This document shows positions 35,796-44,542 of a DNA stretch of 64,000 nt, one piece after another. The stretch lies in assembly GCF_008629675.1 (NCBI RefSeq), contig NZ_VWOX01000001.1:248001-312000 (forward strand). The letters run 5' to 3'. Below the pieces are notes generated by a model, which saw only the letters and a list, made by a program, of their open reading frames with translations, ran no database searches and had not been told where the DNA came from. Made by a program: the position numbers and the translations under genes. The first letter of the stretch is position 1. Each line of letters opens with the position of its first letter. The stretch comes from Roseiconus nitratireducens. GTDB taxonomy: Bacteria; Planctomycetota; Planctomycetia; Pirellulales; Pirellulaceae.

Positions 35796-38011
35796 CGGCC
35801 GGCCCTCCGATCGGTTTCCCTGGCAGTTTCCCGCTGCACTTGGCTTGGTGAACGGCCGCCGTTTTTTGTATTTCGCGCCGTCTCTTCTGTTGCCCTTCGA
35901 GATTTGGTCAGTTCAGCCTTCATCTCTTTCTGAACCCTGGTCGATTCGGCGGTGACCTTCAGTAGCTCGCGAACCAGATCCCCGAAGAACTCTTCCCGAG
36001 GAACCTGAGCGATCGAACCGTCCGCTTGGCGGATTCGCGGATCGGCTCCAACCGATGCCGTCATTCGAATGTCACGGGCGATTTCGTTGATCGACGCAGG
36101 ATCTTGTCGAACGGCTTCAAGCATCGCCCCGCGGAAGCCTTCGACCGCGATGGCGGCCTGCTCCATCTTCGGAGCCTCTTCCAGGCTGACTCCGCCCATC
36201 GACAAGAAGCCTTGCCGGCCGATGGTGCGTGTCATCGCGTTGAAGGCCTCGGCCGCTACGGAGCTTCCTGGCAGGTTTGCTGACGCGAACATGCTGTCTC
36301 GCGCCCCGAATTCACGAGGCAATGATTCGATGAATCCAGCGAACCCCGTGCCCCGGGTTTCTTCCATCACCTGGCCAAACTGTTCGCGAACCAAGCCGCG
36401 AAGTCCTCCAAGCGTGTCGTCGACCTTCGATGCCTCGCTTGCCGCCTTGAACCTCGACTGAAGAGCGGCCAGCCGCAACGGAGCGGTTCCGCCGGAGATC
36501 TCGCGGACCTGGTTGTCGAAGGCGGCTCGATCAACCTGAATGGTGCCGAAGGACTCACGCATCGACTTGTCGAGAGCGTCGGCAGCTGTCGTGACCCTTT
36601 TGAAAGCGCCTTTAAATTGGACTTCGCCGAACTCACGAGAGAAAAACTGATCGCGGATCGCGTTGTTGGTTTGCAATGCACTGATCCGGCCGAAGAGGGT
36701 CGCCGGATCCTGAAAGCCTTTGCCCTGTTCGATGAACGCCAGCAAGCGTTTTCGGTCCTCGCGGTTGGCCTCGGTGTCTTTTCCGTCCGCGATCTTGCGA
36801 TCGAGCAACTCGACCTTCGACCGAGCATCGATCATCTGCTGCTGGAAGTTGCCGAAGAAACTGCCCAATTCGTTCGCAAATTGAGTGGTAGCGGTGCTGG
36901 TCGATCGGCCCGTCGTGTCGGCGGTCTCCTTTGAGAACGCAGCGAACAGGGCGGCCGCCTGGCGTGACGCCTCTTTGCGGTTCTGTTCTGGTACCGTCCC
37001 CACCGTGTTTACGAGCGCTGGTGCGATCGTCTCGGCCAATGCGTTCGGATCCACGACACGGGCCTGAGTTCCGGCCAGCGTCAAGAACCCAAGGTTCTCG
37101 CGGGCGTCATCGGATCCAGTTGCCCGGCGTAAGTCGATTGCGGCGGACGACAATTCGTCGATCGCCTCAGGAGTGTTGATTGAAAGCAGGGCGGCAGCGG
37201 TAACGGCCGATTGAGCTGAAGCCTTGTCAGCACCAGCCGACACCGCGGATCCGGTCGCCTTGACCAATCCAGCAATGCTGGAGAATCCGGTCGCCCGCGC
37301 GATGTCGGGGGCTGACTCAATGAGCCCCAACCGGCTAGCCTCAGAAAGGCCTGCGAGATTCTTAAATCCTTCCTGTTGAGCCTGCGCAAGCTCGGTCTGC
37401 TTGTTGAGCGCTTCGGAGTAAAGCTCATTCTGGGTTCGAAGGAACGCGTTGACGGCCTGGATCCCCTCTTGAATCCCAAAATAGGCTGTGACGACCGACC
37501 CGATTTTGGTGATAGTCGACGTGGCGAAGGTGCTCCAATCGCCAGTACTGCTGACAGCGGCCTTTTCGTTTACCTTCCCCAGGCGTTCAATTTCCTGTTC
37601 GGTGTTGTGGAAATGGACCTGCTTGTCCGCACTTCGCCAGTGAGCGAGCATTTTCTTGGCTTGCTCGGCCACCTTGGGGTCAACTTCGTCCAATTTTGCG
37701 ACGATCTCATCGACCGACTGCCGGCCGTTCAGGCCGAGCTCGCTCATCGAGTCATTTAGTGCACCGAAAAGCTGCCGACCCTCCTTCGTGGTCCTCTTGA
37801 GTTGGCTCAAGATTTTTTCAGTTGTGGCATTGGTCGCCTTGCCGGCCGACAGCATCGAGTCAATGACGCTTTTACCGTGCTGCTCGATTGTCTGTCCGGT
37901 CTTTTTCAGGTGCTCGCGGGTAGAGGCGTCGGCCGATTCGATCTTTCGAAAGCCGTCAAGTAATCGCTGTTCGTCGGACGTCAGTTCGACGACCGCTTTT
38001 GCTCTGGCCAT
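35792..38011 (-). CDS. Phage tail tape-measure-like protein (739 aa)
   Basis: This is a long Ala-, Gln- and Ser-rich protein with extended helices and coiled coils. Its N-terminus (LLDGFRKIESADASTREHLK, AGKATNATTEKILSQLKR) and middle (LVKATGSAVSAGADKASAQS, AALLSINTPEAIDELSSAAI, GELFAAFSKETAD-type helices) recall tape-measure proteins, which set tail length and line the tail tube. A weakly hydrophobic segment lies near 160-190. The end is basic (ELTKSRRATEETARNTKNG). No other tail, head or packaging genes are evident in the element, which makes this either a solitary tail gene or a helical protein of another role. Confidence 0.6.
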   Translation of the reverse strand: MARAKAVVELTSDEQRLLDGFRKIESADASTREHLKKTGQTIEQHGKSVIDSMLSAGKATNATTEKILSQLKRTTKEGRQLFGALNDSMSELGLNGRQSVDEIVAKLDEVDPKVAEQAKKMLAHWRSADKQVHFHNTEQEIERLGKVNEKAAVSSTGDWSTFATSTITKIGSVVTAYFGIQEGIQAVNAFLRTQNELYSEALNKQTELAQAQQEGFKNLAGLSEASRLGLIESAPDIARATGFSSIAGLVKATGSAVSAGADKASAQSAVTAAALLSINTPEAIDELSSAAIDLRRATGSDDARENLGFLTLAGTQARVVDPNALAETIAPALVNTVGTVPEQNRKEASRQAAALFAAFSKETADTTGRSTSTATTQFANELGSFFGNFQQQMIDARSKVELLDRKIADGKDTEANREDRKRLLAFIEQGKGFQDPATLFGRISALQTNNAIRDQFFSREFGEVQFKGAFKRVTTAADALDKSMRESFGTIQVDRAAFDNQVREISGGTAPLRLAALQSRFKAASEASKVDDTLGGLRGLVREQFGQVMEETRGTGFAGFIESLPREFGARDSMFASANLPGSSVAAEAFNAMTRTIGRQGFLSMGGVSLEEAPKMEQAAIAVEGFRGAMLEAVRQDPASINEIARDIRMTASVGADPRIRQADGSIAQVPREEFFGDLVRELLKVTAESTRVQKEMKAELTKSRRATEETARNTKNGGRSPSQVQRETARETDRRAGR

Positions 38012-38545
38012 GGGGTTACCTGGTCAAAAAAGGGTTTGGTTCGACGGCATTCCGAGCTTGGATTGCCATTTGGTTCGATTCGGGACGGCCTCGCGGCGAC
38101 GTCCCAGCAGAGGGGCAGAATCCAAGTCGCCCCCCATAGGTAGGTGGCGACAGGTTTGGGGCGAAACGACCGAAAATCGAATCGAAGCCCATCCCTGGCA
38201 AAACAGAAGGGGGGGCCTCCGAGAGGCCCACAAACCGCTTCTAACGCGATTTTTGGAATCGTGGCTCCGGGGTCGGGTTTCTCCGCCGCCGGCCCCCTCC
38301 CCCCATTCCTACGTGGTGGTGGTGGTGCTGATAAATTTCCCAGATGCCAGCGAATTCCGTTCGAAGCGGCCCTCGCTCGCGACCGCCCACCCCCCCCGGA
38401 AGGACCCGCCCCGTGGGCTCCGGTGAGCCTCGCTGGCGATGGCCCGGCGGCGCGCGTGAGCCCCGGGCCGTGTTCCGGCCGGCGACGTGAGGCGAGCGAT
38501 GGGGAAGCGAGGGCGGAGTGGCTCATTCGGCTGCTCTAGGAATTC
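38012..38545. other. 534-base GC-rich non-coding region, possible control or origin region
   Basis: Several frames are open across it on both strands but none has a ribosome site, motif or normal composition. It holds G7-8 and C8 runs, CCTCCGAGAGG-type stems and the inverted repeat GGCCCGG/CCGGGCC (38441-38447 with 38463-38469). It separates the replication genes from the tape-measure-like run, so it probably carries the promoter of the latter and could carry a replication origin. Confidence 0.45.
38213..38229 (-). terminator. Candidate terminator hairpin after the SSB-like gene
   Basis: A 7-bp stem GGGCCTC/GAGGCCC with a three-base loop is followed on the minus strand by a C-run and CTTCTGTTTT. 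It lies about 320 bases past the SSB-like stop. Confidence 0.4.
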
Positions 38546-39160
38546 TCAGAAGGGGATGTTTTCATCGTCGGGACCGGTCGGCTGCGTCGCTGCGGACTGG
38601 CTGGTGGTCGCACCGGACGTGAGTGCCTGGTACTCCGGCGATGCCGCGATCGTCTCCTTCAACCGATCGGAAAGCGCCTCGAACACTTCCGGGTCGAAGT
38701 CCTCGGGATCGAGTGAGAGGTAGGTGGTCGGGCCCTCGAGCGCCGGCCCGCTGGTCCCCTTGGGGATCCCGCTGAAGTGTGCGATGTCGGCGTACAGATT
38801 CCCGCCCCGTTCGTTGTGGACGATCGACAGACACGCCGGCTTATTGAGGATGTTTCGAAGATCAAAGTCTTCGATCTCTTCATTTGTGAATCGTCGCCCC
38901 CGCCATGATTCAAGGTGCTGGCGAAGCGTTGCGCGTTCCGAACTGCTGAACGTGTACCGGTTCCCCACGACAAACGGTTGATCGTCGGCGGTTCGTTCGC
39001 CTGGCACCTGGAATTCGATGTAGAGCTTTCGCTGACGCTTGGGCTTGCCGGCGTAGGTGGTCGACTGAGTGCCGAGATCAATCAATCGGGCGCAGACGGC
39101 AAGCTGATTCCCCGCGGGACAAGGTTCGTAGTCGCCGCCGTCGGGCTTTGGCATCTTCAT
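38546..39160 (-). CDS. Phage-type single-stranded-DNA-binding protein-like (204 aa)
   Basis: I start at the ATG at 39160, which has AGAGGA seven bases upstream. The N-terminus, MKMPKPDGGDYEPCPAGNQL then LIDLGTQSTTYAGKPKRQRK, matches a phage replication-region family. The protein ends in DDENIPF, like the acidic tip by which SSB proteins recruit partners, after a Ser/Thr/Gln-rich flexible linker. It lies 27 bases after the DnaB gene in the same transcript. A role in coating single strands during element replication is inferred from the tip, linker and neighbours. Confidence 0.75.
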   Translation of the reverse strand: MKMPKPDGGDYEPCPAGNQLAVCARLIDLGTQSTTYAGKPKRQRKLYIEFQVPGERTADDQPFVVGNRYTFSSSERATLRQHLESWRGRRFTNEEIEDFDLRNILNKPACLSIVHNERGGNLYADIAHFSGIPKGTSGPALEGPTTYLSLDPEDFDPEVFEALSDRLKETIAASPEYQALTSGATTSQSAATQPTGPDDENIPF

Positions 39161-39187
39161 CAAAGGTTCCTCTCGCATTCAGGGGGA

Positions 39188-40573
39188 TCAAAATGAGTCA
39201 GTGGCGTAGTCGGCGAACTCCGCGCGGAAGTTGTCGTGGTCCTCGATCGGGGCATCGCTGAACGTGCAACTGGGCCCATGGAATCGAAGTAGTGCCTCTG
39301 ATCGCTCCCCGCCTCGCATCTTTGGAACCATCAGGCGAACGGAACCGCGGCCGAGTTCATGAAGGAAGAGAACGCCGTCGGCATCTTGCTCAATACTGCC
39401 GGAAGATCGCAGATCGCCGAGACGGGGCGCTCGTGGTTTTGTCCCTGCCTCCGTTTGCCGGTTCAATTGCGACAGGAGCACAACCGGGATCCCAAGTTCG
39501 CGTGACAATTGCTTGAAAGCTCGCGTGGCCTCGGTGACCTTTTCGTATTCGGTTTGCCTCGGATGGGTCGGTTCAATGATTTGGAGGTAATCCACAACAA
39601 TCGCCGCGATCCCATCAGTCGTCTTTCGAACACGCGCCTCCGCACAGATCGCCGCCAGAGTGGCCCGTCGGCCGTTGGGCTCTGAGATCAGAAACGGAAG
39701 CGACCTGGCGTCCTGAGCGGCTTTCTCGATCACCTGCAAGTCCGCCGCGGATACAGCATGCGCCGCCAGTTGCTTCCCATTGATGCCGCATCGCTTTGCT
39801 AGGTACCGGGCAGCGATTTCCTGCCGGCTCATTTCCAAACTGATGAACAGAACGCCTTGGTTGTTGGCCGCAATCGCTTCCCCGACTTGTTGCGCCAGCG
39901 AGGATTTCCCAACGCCAGGTCGGGCCGCAATGACGTACAACCGACTTGGCAGAAGGCCACCGTAGTATCCGTCGATGTGATCAATACCGGTGAGGACGCC
40001 AGGTGACCCGCCGGTCTCCGCGGTATGCCGGATCTCTTGCAAGAGCGATTCGCAGGCCTCCGCAACGGTTGACGCGTGCTGGTCAGTCGATGCGATCGAC
40101 TGAAGCAACCCAAGCTCCGCTTGAAGCCATCCAGCCAAATCGGCGGGATCCGCGTCGGCGACCGCTTTTGACTGAAACTCGTTGGCCAGTGTTCGCATGC
40201 GTCGGCGGACCGAATTGCGGCGGACCTGGGCCGCGTAGCTGGCCGCATTTGCCGGTTCGGTGTGGTCAATGAACTCCGCCAGGAATTGCCGTGGGCCTCC
40301 GAGTTCGTCCAAGAGTCCCGATGCTCGAAGCCGCTCCAGAAGCAATCGCTGATCGCGGATGTGCTCACCCGAGCGGTTCATCTCAACCAGAAGCGAAAAC
40401 ATTTTCGCTCGCGCCGGATCTTCGAAGTCGCCTTCGGTGAGCGTAGCCTCGACCGCGGCGATCATCTCGGGGGCGAGCAGCATCGATGACAGCAGGCCAT
40501 TTTCGGCCGCCAATGTTGTGATGTCACGCACGCGCGGCCTCCCTGCGAGCATTGATCGGTTCCGGTTTGGCAT
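39188..40573 (-). CDS. DnaB-family replicative DNA helicase (461 aa)
   Basis: This is a hexameric 5'-3' helicase that unwinds DNA at the replication fork. The N-terminal DnaB domain (ENGLLSSMLLAPEMIAAVEA) is followed by the RecA-like domain with Walker A ARPGVGKSS at 217-225, Walker B IVVDYLQIIEP near 325, and the LRSSGSIEQDADGVLFL segment of the DnaB family. Length fits the family. The ATG at 40573 has a perfect GGAGG six bases upstream and lies 50 bases inside the preceding replisome-organiser gene. It is evidently the element's own helicase, not the chromosomal copy. Confidence 0.93.
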   Translation of the reverse strand: MPNRNRSMLAGRPRVRDITTLAAENGLLSSMLLAPEMIAAVEATLTEGDFEDPARAKMFSLLVEMNRSGEHIRDQRLLLERLRASGLLDELGGPRQFLAEFIDHTEPANAASYAAQVRRNSVRRRMRTLANEFQSKAVADADPADLAGWLQAELGLLQSIASTDQHASTVAEACESLLQEIRHTAETGGSPGVLTGIDHIDGYYGGLLPSRLYVIAARPGVGKSSLAQQVGEAIAANNQGVLFISLEMSRQEIAARYLAKRCGINGKQLAAHAVSAADLQVIEKAAQDARSLPFLISEPNGRRATLAAICAEARVRKTTDGIAAIVVDYLQIIEPTHPRQTEYEKVTEATRAFKQLSRELGIPVVLLSQLNRQTEAGTKPRAPRLGDLRSSGSIEQDADGVLFLHELGRGSVRLMVPKMRGGERSEALLRFHGPSCTFSDAPIEDHDNFRAEFADYATDSF

Positions 40574-41330
40574 ATCTCACCTCCGCCACCTCGCTTGGCA
40601 GTTCGTCTTCGAAGCGGCGGCCATTTAGCCAGGTTGCTGGGTGCGCCACCTTGTCCGGCGGAGTGTCGGCCACTGCCGTCGAGTACGCTCGCGTTCGCTT
40701 GATCAACCAGACGAGGGCATCATCGCGGTCAATCCTGTGATCGCTCTGAATCGCTTTCATGGCCGCGACGAAGGCTTTTGACGCTGCGAACTTCGCTTGC
40801 TTCCGTGGGTAGTGCACCCACCATCGCTCGAAGTCCCTGGAATAGTCCACGGCCGCCATCTTCCGAGATTCGCCCCGGCGATTCTTCGATGACGTCACTT
40901 CAGCACGCGCATCACCATCATTTGATGGTGTATGTATCTCTTCTCTATCTCTTCTCTTCTCTGGTAACGCATCCGTAACGCTCTGTGCGTTACGATGATT
41001 CTGGACTCGTTTTCGCGTTAAAGCCCGTGTTTTGGCTGTTTTTCCGTTGTGACGTTCAAAATTTGGGAACGTCAAACCGTCCCCGTTGAACGTCAACCAA
41101 CCGCATTTGATCATCGCATCGGCAAATCCCGACACGCCAGCGAGACGGTCAAGCAACGAACGTGTAACGCTGCCGGCGTTACCGTTGAAAGTTTGCTGAT
41201 CAGCCCAAATCCAGACCCGGATAAGCTTGCCGACCACGGCATCGGGGTCGATGCCCAATTCATCTGCAATGATGAAAACCTCCGGTTTGTCACACGTGGT
41301 TGTTTCGACCTTTATCCAGTCACCCGCCAT
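40524..41330 (-). CDS. Phage replisome organiser / helicase-loader-like protein (268 aa)
   Basis: The N-terminus (MAGDWIKVETTTCDKPEVFI then VVGKLIRVWIWADQQTFNGN) is typical of phage replication initiators with a winged-helix domain. A charged linker (residues 100-160) leads to a C-terminal domain (FERWWVHYPRKQAKFAASKA, HPATWLNGRRFEDE) common to phage replication proteins. It overlaps the DnaB gene, so the pair should recognise the element's origin and load the helicase. The exact family (O-like or DnaD/DnaT-like) was not resolved. Confidence 0.75.
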   Translation of the reverse strand: MAGDWIKVETTTCDKPEVFIIADELGIDPDAVVGKLIRVWIWADQQTFNGNAGSVTRSLLDRLAGVSGFADAMIKCGWLTFNGDGLTFPNFERHNGKTAKTRALTRKRVQNHRNAQSVTDALPEKRRDREEIHTPSNDGDARAEVTSSKNRRGESRKMAAVDYSRDFERWWVHYPRKQAKFAASKAFVAAMKAIQSDHRIDRDDALVWLIKRTRAYSTAVADTPPDKVAHPATWLNGRRFEDELPSEVAEVRYAKPEPINARREAARA

Positions 41331-41331
41331 C

Positions 41332-41715
41332 TCATTGGTCCTCCGTCATTCGTGCCAAAAGAAGCGCCGCTAGGCTGCGAGACAGCCCCGGTGGCACGTG
41401 ATTGAAGGGGGCAAGGGCGCGAGTGTGCTTGTCGGCGTCGGCCCCGTAACACTTCACGACGCCGTCGGTGACGGCCACTCGCCCGCAGCAAGCCATTGCG
41501 AGCCACAACCGCCGCCGGCACTCCTGGCGGGCTTCCATCGCCTTGGACGCGATCTCAGGGCCCACGTCGGCCGCGAGGGCGGCCTCCAAGCGGTCAGCAC
41601 GTGCACGCGCGGCGGCAATGCGATCGGTCGCGTCCTGTTCCGCCAGGAAGGCGGTGATCTCCTGCCGTCGCTGTTCGACCGACTCGGCGATGGCTGGCGT
41701 CATTTGCACAGTCAC
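41332..41715 (-). CDS. Hypothetical protein (127 aa)
   Basis: This is an Ala/Arg-rich helical product with a likely coiled coil (ATDRIAAARARADRLEAALA) and a second part containing VAVTDGVVKCYGADADKHTR. It lies one base from the replisome-organiser gene and overlaps the gene upstream by four bases, so it is co-translated with the replication genes. No family is recognised. Confidence 0.6.
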   Translation of the reverse strand: MTVQMTPAIAESVEQRRQEITAFLAEQDATDRIAAARARADRLEAALAADVGPEIASKAMEARQECRRRLWLAMACCGRVAVTDGVVKCYGADADKHTRALAPFNHVPPGLSRSLAALLLARMTEDQ

Positions 41716-41918
41716 GGCAATGCCCTCCGCTGGACGTCAGCGCGGGCCCGCTCCCACTGTTCGGCGGCGGACGTCTGTTCCTCGTCGGCAAGCTGGAACG
41801 AGCGAGCAATCGCCAAGAATTGCTCCGCGATCGTCCCGGGCTGATTGCGGGCCGGCCGGGGCGCGGGGGCGGTCGGGACGTTGAATTGAGTTGACCGCGG
41901 GATCGGTGGCTGTATCAT
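41712..41918 (-). CDS. Small hypothetical protein (68 aa)
   Basis: A Pro-rich N-terminus (PPIPRSTQFNVPTAPAPRPA) is followed by one amphipathic helix (TIAEQFLAIARSFQLADEEQ). It overlaps the downstream gene by four bases. It is short and unrecognised, and is kept because of the overlap and its consistent place in the operon. Confidence 0.5.
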   Translation of the reverse strand: MIQPPIPRSTQFNVPTAPAPRPARNQPGTIAEQFLAIARSFQLADEEQTSAAEQWERARADVQRRALP

Positions 41919-42065
41919 TGGGTTGGAGTCCTTCTGGCTCCGGCAGCCCCCAAATGCAACCGAAGCCAGTCATTGCGCCCGCGTCAGATCCAATCTGTCG
42001 CGGGCGTTTTTGTTTCAACCGGCCGCCGTGCCGATTGTTCAAATCGCCCTGGTGGCTGGTGGCTG

Positions 42066-42287
42066 TTACGATGCCGCAGACGCCAACGCAGGCGGCTGAC
42101 GATGCCCTGAGTCGATATCTCGCTCTTGGCACTTGATCCAGTGGCCCAGGGACTTCCATCCCGCCGCCATCAGTTTTTCGGCTTGGTCCGCGCCTTCGCA
42201 CGCCAGAGCAAACTGTTGCTCGGTCGGGTTTTCGATCCGGTCAGATCGCTTGAATTTGGCGATGTCTTGCTCGGTGAAATGTCGCAT
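42066..42287 (-). CDS. Small hypothetical protein (73 aa)
   Basis: The ATG at 42287 has GGAG six bases upstream, and the product begins MRHFTEQDIAKFKRSDRIEN, a soluble charged helix-rich protein with a possible GADQAEKLMAAGWKSLGHWI pairing of helices. No family is recognised. Confidence 0.55.
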   Translation of the reverse strand: MRHFTEQDIAKFKRSDRIENPTEQQFALACEGADQAEKLMAAGWKSLGHWIKCQERDIDSGHRQPPALASAAS

Positions 42288-42365
42288 CTCAATCTCCGTG
42301 TTTGGCCGATGATGTAAGCCACCTCGCACCGGCCGGGACGCGAGGCGGCGGTGATGTGTTGATGG

Positions 42366-42947
42366 TCAATCCAGCGGGAATGCCTGTTCCGGCTGCAGGG
42401 AACTCGTTGAATCCGGCTCCCATGGCAGCTCCGTTTGTCTCTCCAACACGCCGAGTTTTCCCTGCTTGCGGCGGGTGATCTCCATCAGGTACCGATGCCT
42501 GTCTTCCAGATCCTCTTTCGCCCGCAGGACGGTTCGCCAACGCCCGACCGCGGCAAGGTCGGTGTAGGACTCGGCATCGCGCCACGCTCGATTGATCTCG
42601 GCGTCAATTTCCGTGTAGCCGTGTTGAGTCTTTCTCACGGTCAGCGTCCGATTGACTGATTGACGCTCGGCAACCAGTTCATCAACTTCCGCTTTCATCT
42701 CGTCCCGTGCCGCGGCAAGCACGGTCAATTCAGCGGCCGTTTTCGCTCGGTCCAGCAACCGATGCAGTTGCTCGGGACTGGTGACCAACGCTTCGATTGC
42801 GGCTTCGTCCGATCGTTGCCCTTTCGCCATCGCGATCAATTCACGTCGCACAACATCACGTTGGGTCGCCGCGAGTTGCGAGGCCCGCTCTTGTTTCCGC
42901 TGCTCGGCGGCCTGGCGGTCTGTCAGTCGTGCTAAGAGTCCAGTCAT
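42366..42947 (-). CDS. Coiled-coil hypothetical protein (193 aa)
   Basis: The product is almost all charged helix: RQAAEQRKQERASQLAATQR, LLDRAKTAAELTVLAAARDE, VDELVAERQSVNRTLTVRKT, RTVLRAKEDLEDRHRYLMEI. A long antiparallel coiled coil is likely. There is no membrane or signal segment. It lies between the AlpA-like regulators and the replication genes on the same strand; it could be a scaffold-like or regulatory protein, but no family is recognised. Confidence 0.6.
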   Translation of the reverse strand: MTGLLARLTDRQAAEQRKQERASQLAATQRDVVRRELIAMAKGQRSDEAAIEALVTSPEQLHRLLDRAKTAAELTVLAAARDEMKAEVDELVAERQSVNRTLTVRKTQHGYTEIDAEINRAWRDAESYTDLAAVGRWRTVLRAKEDLEDRHRYLMEITRRKQGKLGVLERQTELPWEPDSTSSLQPEQAFPLD

Positions 42948-43050
42948 TTGAATCCTCGTCAGGTTTTGCCGGCGGACCGGCGAGGTGGTTGTGCGGCATC
43001 CGCCGCGTTTGCTGAGTGGCAGTCGTCAATTCATCGCGACTGTTCACTGA

Positions 43051-43272
43051 TCAGGTGGCAGGTGTTGCTCCCCTTCCAACTGGAAGCCCGTCTGCGGCTT
43101 CATCCATTTCGCGACGGCAGTACCGAACACAGCGGGGACCAAGCTTGCGGCCTTTGATCACTCCGGCCGCAACCAACTCGCTGAACTTGCGCGGGCTGAC
43201 CGACCAGTACTCGGCGGCAGTTGGCCGATCCATGAGATCCGGCCAGCGATCGTTCCGGCTTTGCGTTTTCAT
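43051..43272 (-). CDS. AlpA/excisionase-type helix-turn-helix protein (73 aa)
   Basis: The sequence RPTAAEYWSVSPRKFSELVA then GVIKGRKLGPRCVRY reads as the helix-turn-helix and wing of MerR-like AlpA or excisionase proteins. It overlaps the preceding HTH gene by four bases. Two such genes in a row, next to the iteron clusters, point to a regulatory switch or directionality pair for the element. Confidence 0.7.
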   Translation of the reverse strand: MKTQSRNDRWPDLMDRPTAAEYWSVSPRKFSELVAAGVIKGRKLGPRCVRYCRREMDEAADGLPVGRGATPAT

Positions 43273-43481
43273 GCGAAAGCTTGCGTCGGGCTGAGGCCAT
43301 TAATCCAGCTCAGAACGTCCGACTTGCGCCATTTGAGGCGGCCGCCGACACGGACCGGTTTGGGAAGTTGCTCAGTTTCGAGCAGTTCCAACCAGATTAC
43401 GACGGACACCCCAGCCAATTGCCGGGCTTGTCCCCCGGACAAGAGTTCCGGGAGTGCGTCAGATTCGAATTGCTTGGGCAT
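43269..43481 (-). CDS. AlpA-family phage regulator (70 aa)
   Basis: The C-terminal half, LPKPVRVGGRLKWRKSDVLS followed by WI, is the classic AlpA winged-helix signature; the N-terminus (LLSGGQARQLAGVSVVIWLE) supplies the helix-turn-helix. AlpA proteins activate integrase or excision genes of cryptic prophages. It is the first gene of the long leftward run and lies just downstream of the GGGACAAAA repeats, which may be its operators. Confidence 0.8.
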   Translation of the reverse strand: MPKQFESDALPELLSGGQARQLAGVSVVIWLELLETEQLPKPVRVGGRLKWRKSDVLSWINGLSPTQAFA

Positions 43482-43534
43482 CGGGACTTTCCAAGTGAAC
43501 GAAAATGAAAGGTGTTCACTCTTCTGGGACTTGA

Positions 43535-43562
43535 TTTGTCCCTTTTGTCCCTTTTTTGTCCC
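43535..43562. repeat. Iteron-like cluster A (three TTTTGTCCC units)
   Basis: Three consecutive units ending in TTTGTCCC (43535-43542, 43543-43551, 43552-43562) read GGGACAAAA on the minus strand, 54 bases upstream of the AlpA-family gene. They are operator or origin candidates. Confidence 0.75.
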
Positions 43563-43643
43563 GCGATAAGATGATCCGCAGCGAAAATGCTCGTGTTTTC
43601 TGCGGCTAAAAGAATCTGCATTTTCTGAGGGACTGTCCCCTAA

Positions 43644-43668
43644 TTGTCCCTTTTGTCCCTTTTGTCCC
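43644..43668. repeat. Iteron-like cluster B (three TTTTGTCCC units)
   Basis: Units at 43644-43650, 43651-43659 and 43660-43668 share the same strand and period (9 bases) as cluster A. An inverted GGGACTGTCCC (43629-43639) lies immediately beside them. Cluster B is about 80 bases from cluster A. Confidence 0.75.
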
Positions 43669-43703
43669 TCCGCCCGGCGTTTCTCACTCTTCTGTCGTGG
43701 TGG

Positions 43704-44441
43704 TTACGCAGGAGACGCAATTTTCTTCTTGGCTCGTGAGAGCGATCTTTTGAATGCATCGAATGTGCGCGGCAAATGGTAACTTTCAGGGAGGTTCGCA
43801 TGTCGCCGGTCAATTTCCTTATCAAGTTGAATCTTGAGAACTTCGAATGCGTCTCGCTGAGTGACTTTCAACTCAGGATCACAATGACTTCGGCGCAGGT
43901 ACTCTTCGGCTGCACGGAATGAGTACAGGGCATGCAAGTCTCCGGATGTGATCTGTCCCGGTGTGACCTTTGGTTCGGAACTGCTCTCAGCCCTCTTGCT
44001 TTCCGGTCGCCGTGTTTCGGGATCAGCGAGCGTGGCTACGGCAATAAGTTCGTGCGCAGCTGTATCTCTGATTCTGACCCTACGGTGTTCGCGCTTGCTA
44101 TCGCGGTCTCCCTCAGATCGTCCTGACCTTACAAAGAACTTCTCGGACCGGGGTTGGGGAGCTCCCAATACCCGAAAAGCGATAGAGTGCACTACCGCTC
44201 GGCGATAGACAGCTGGGTCCAGGCCTAGGCCATTGTCCAATGCCGCAATAGCTTCACCGGCCTCGACGGAGAACCCATGACGCTGCTGCACGTCGATAAT
44301 TCTCTCACCCACCTCGGAATAGACGTCGTAGATCAAGTCGTAAAGGCCGGAGATGGTCATTTTCTTGACATCTTTTTGACGAATCAATGATGCCCGGTCT
44401 TTGATGAGCTCATAGAGAGAGTTTATCTCGTCGTTCTGCAT
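43704..44441 (-). CDS. Hypothetical protein (245 aa)
   Basis: The product is soluble and charged. The N-terminal helices read MQNDEINSLYELIKDRASLI and YDVYSEVGERIIDVQQRHGF; the middle is Arg/Glu-rich low complexity; the C-terminus (EEYLRRSHCDPELKVTQRDA, EIDRRHANLPESYHLPRTFD) is helical. There is no signal or membrane segment. No family is recognised. It lies between the HNH gene and the iteron region and could regulate the element. Confidence 0.65.
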   Translation of the reverse strand: MQNDEINSLYELIKDRASLIRQKDVKKMTISGLYDLIYDVYSEVGERIIDVQQRHGFSVEAGEAIAALDNGLGLDPAVYRRAVVHSIAFRVLGAPQPRSEKFFVRSGRSEGDRDSKREHRRVRIRDTAAHELIAVATLADPETRRPESKRAESSSEPKVTPGQITSGDLHALYSFRAAEEYLRRSHCDPELKVTQRDAFEVLKIQLDKEIDRRHANLPESYHLPRTFDAFKRSLSRAKKKIASPA

Positions 44442-44542
44442 TTCTTCACCTTGGGTAAATACGGGGGCCCGCGCCGGCGGACGGGTGAAGACGTCAGCCG
44501 GAGCGGAACGCGCGGGCAGCTACTCCCACTCCCGGTATTCGA

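Noticed and set aside
37981-38539. Frames of 130-180 codons on both strands in the gap before the tape-measure-like gene
   Set aside because: Pro/Arg/Gly-rich translations in several registers at once indicate high GC rather than coding.
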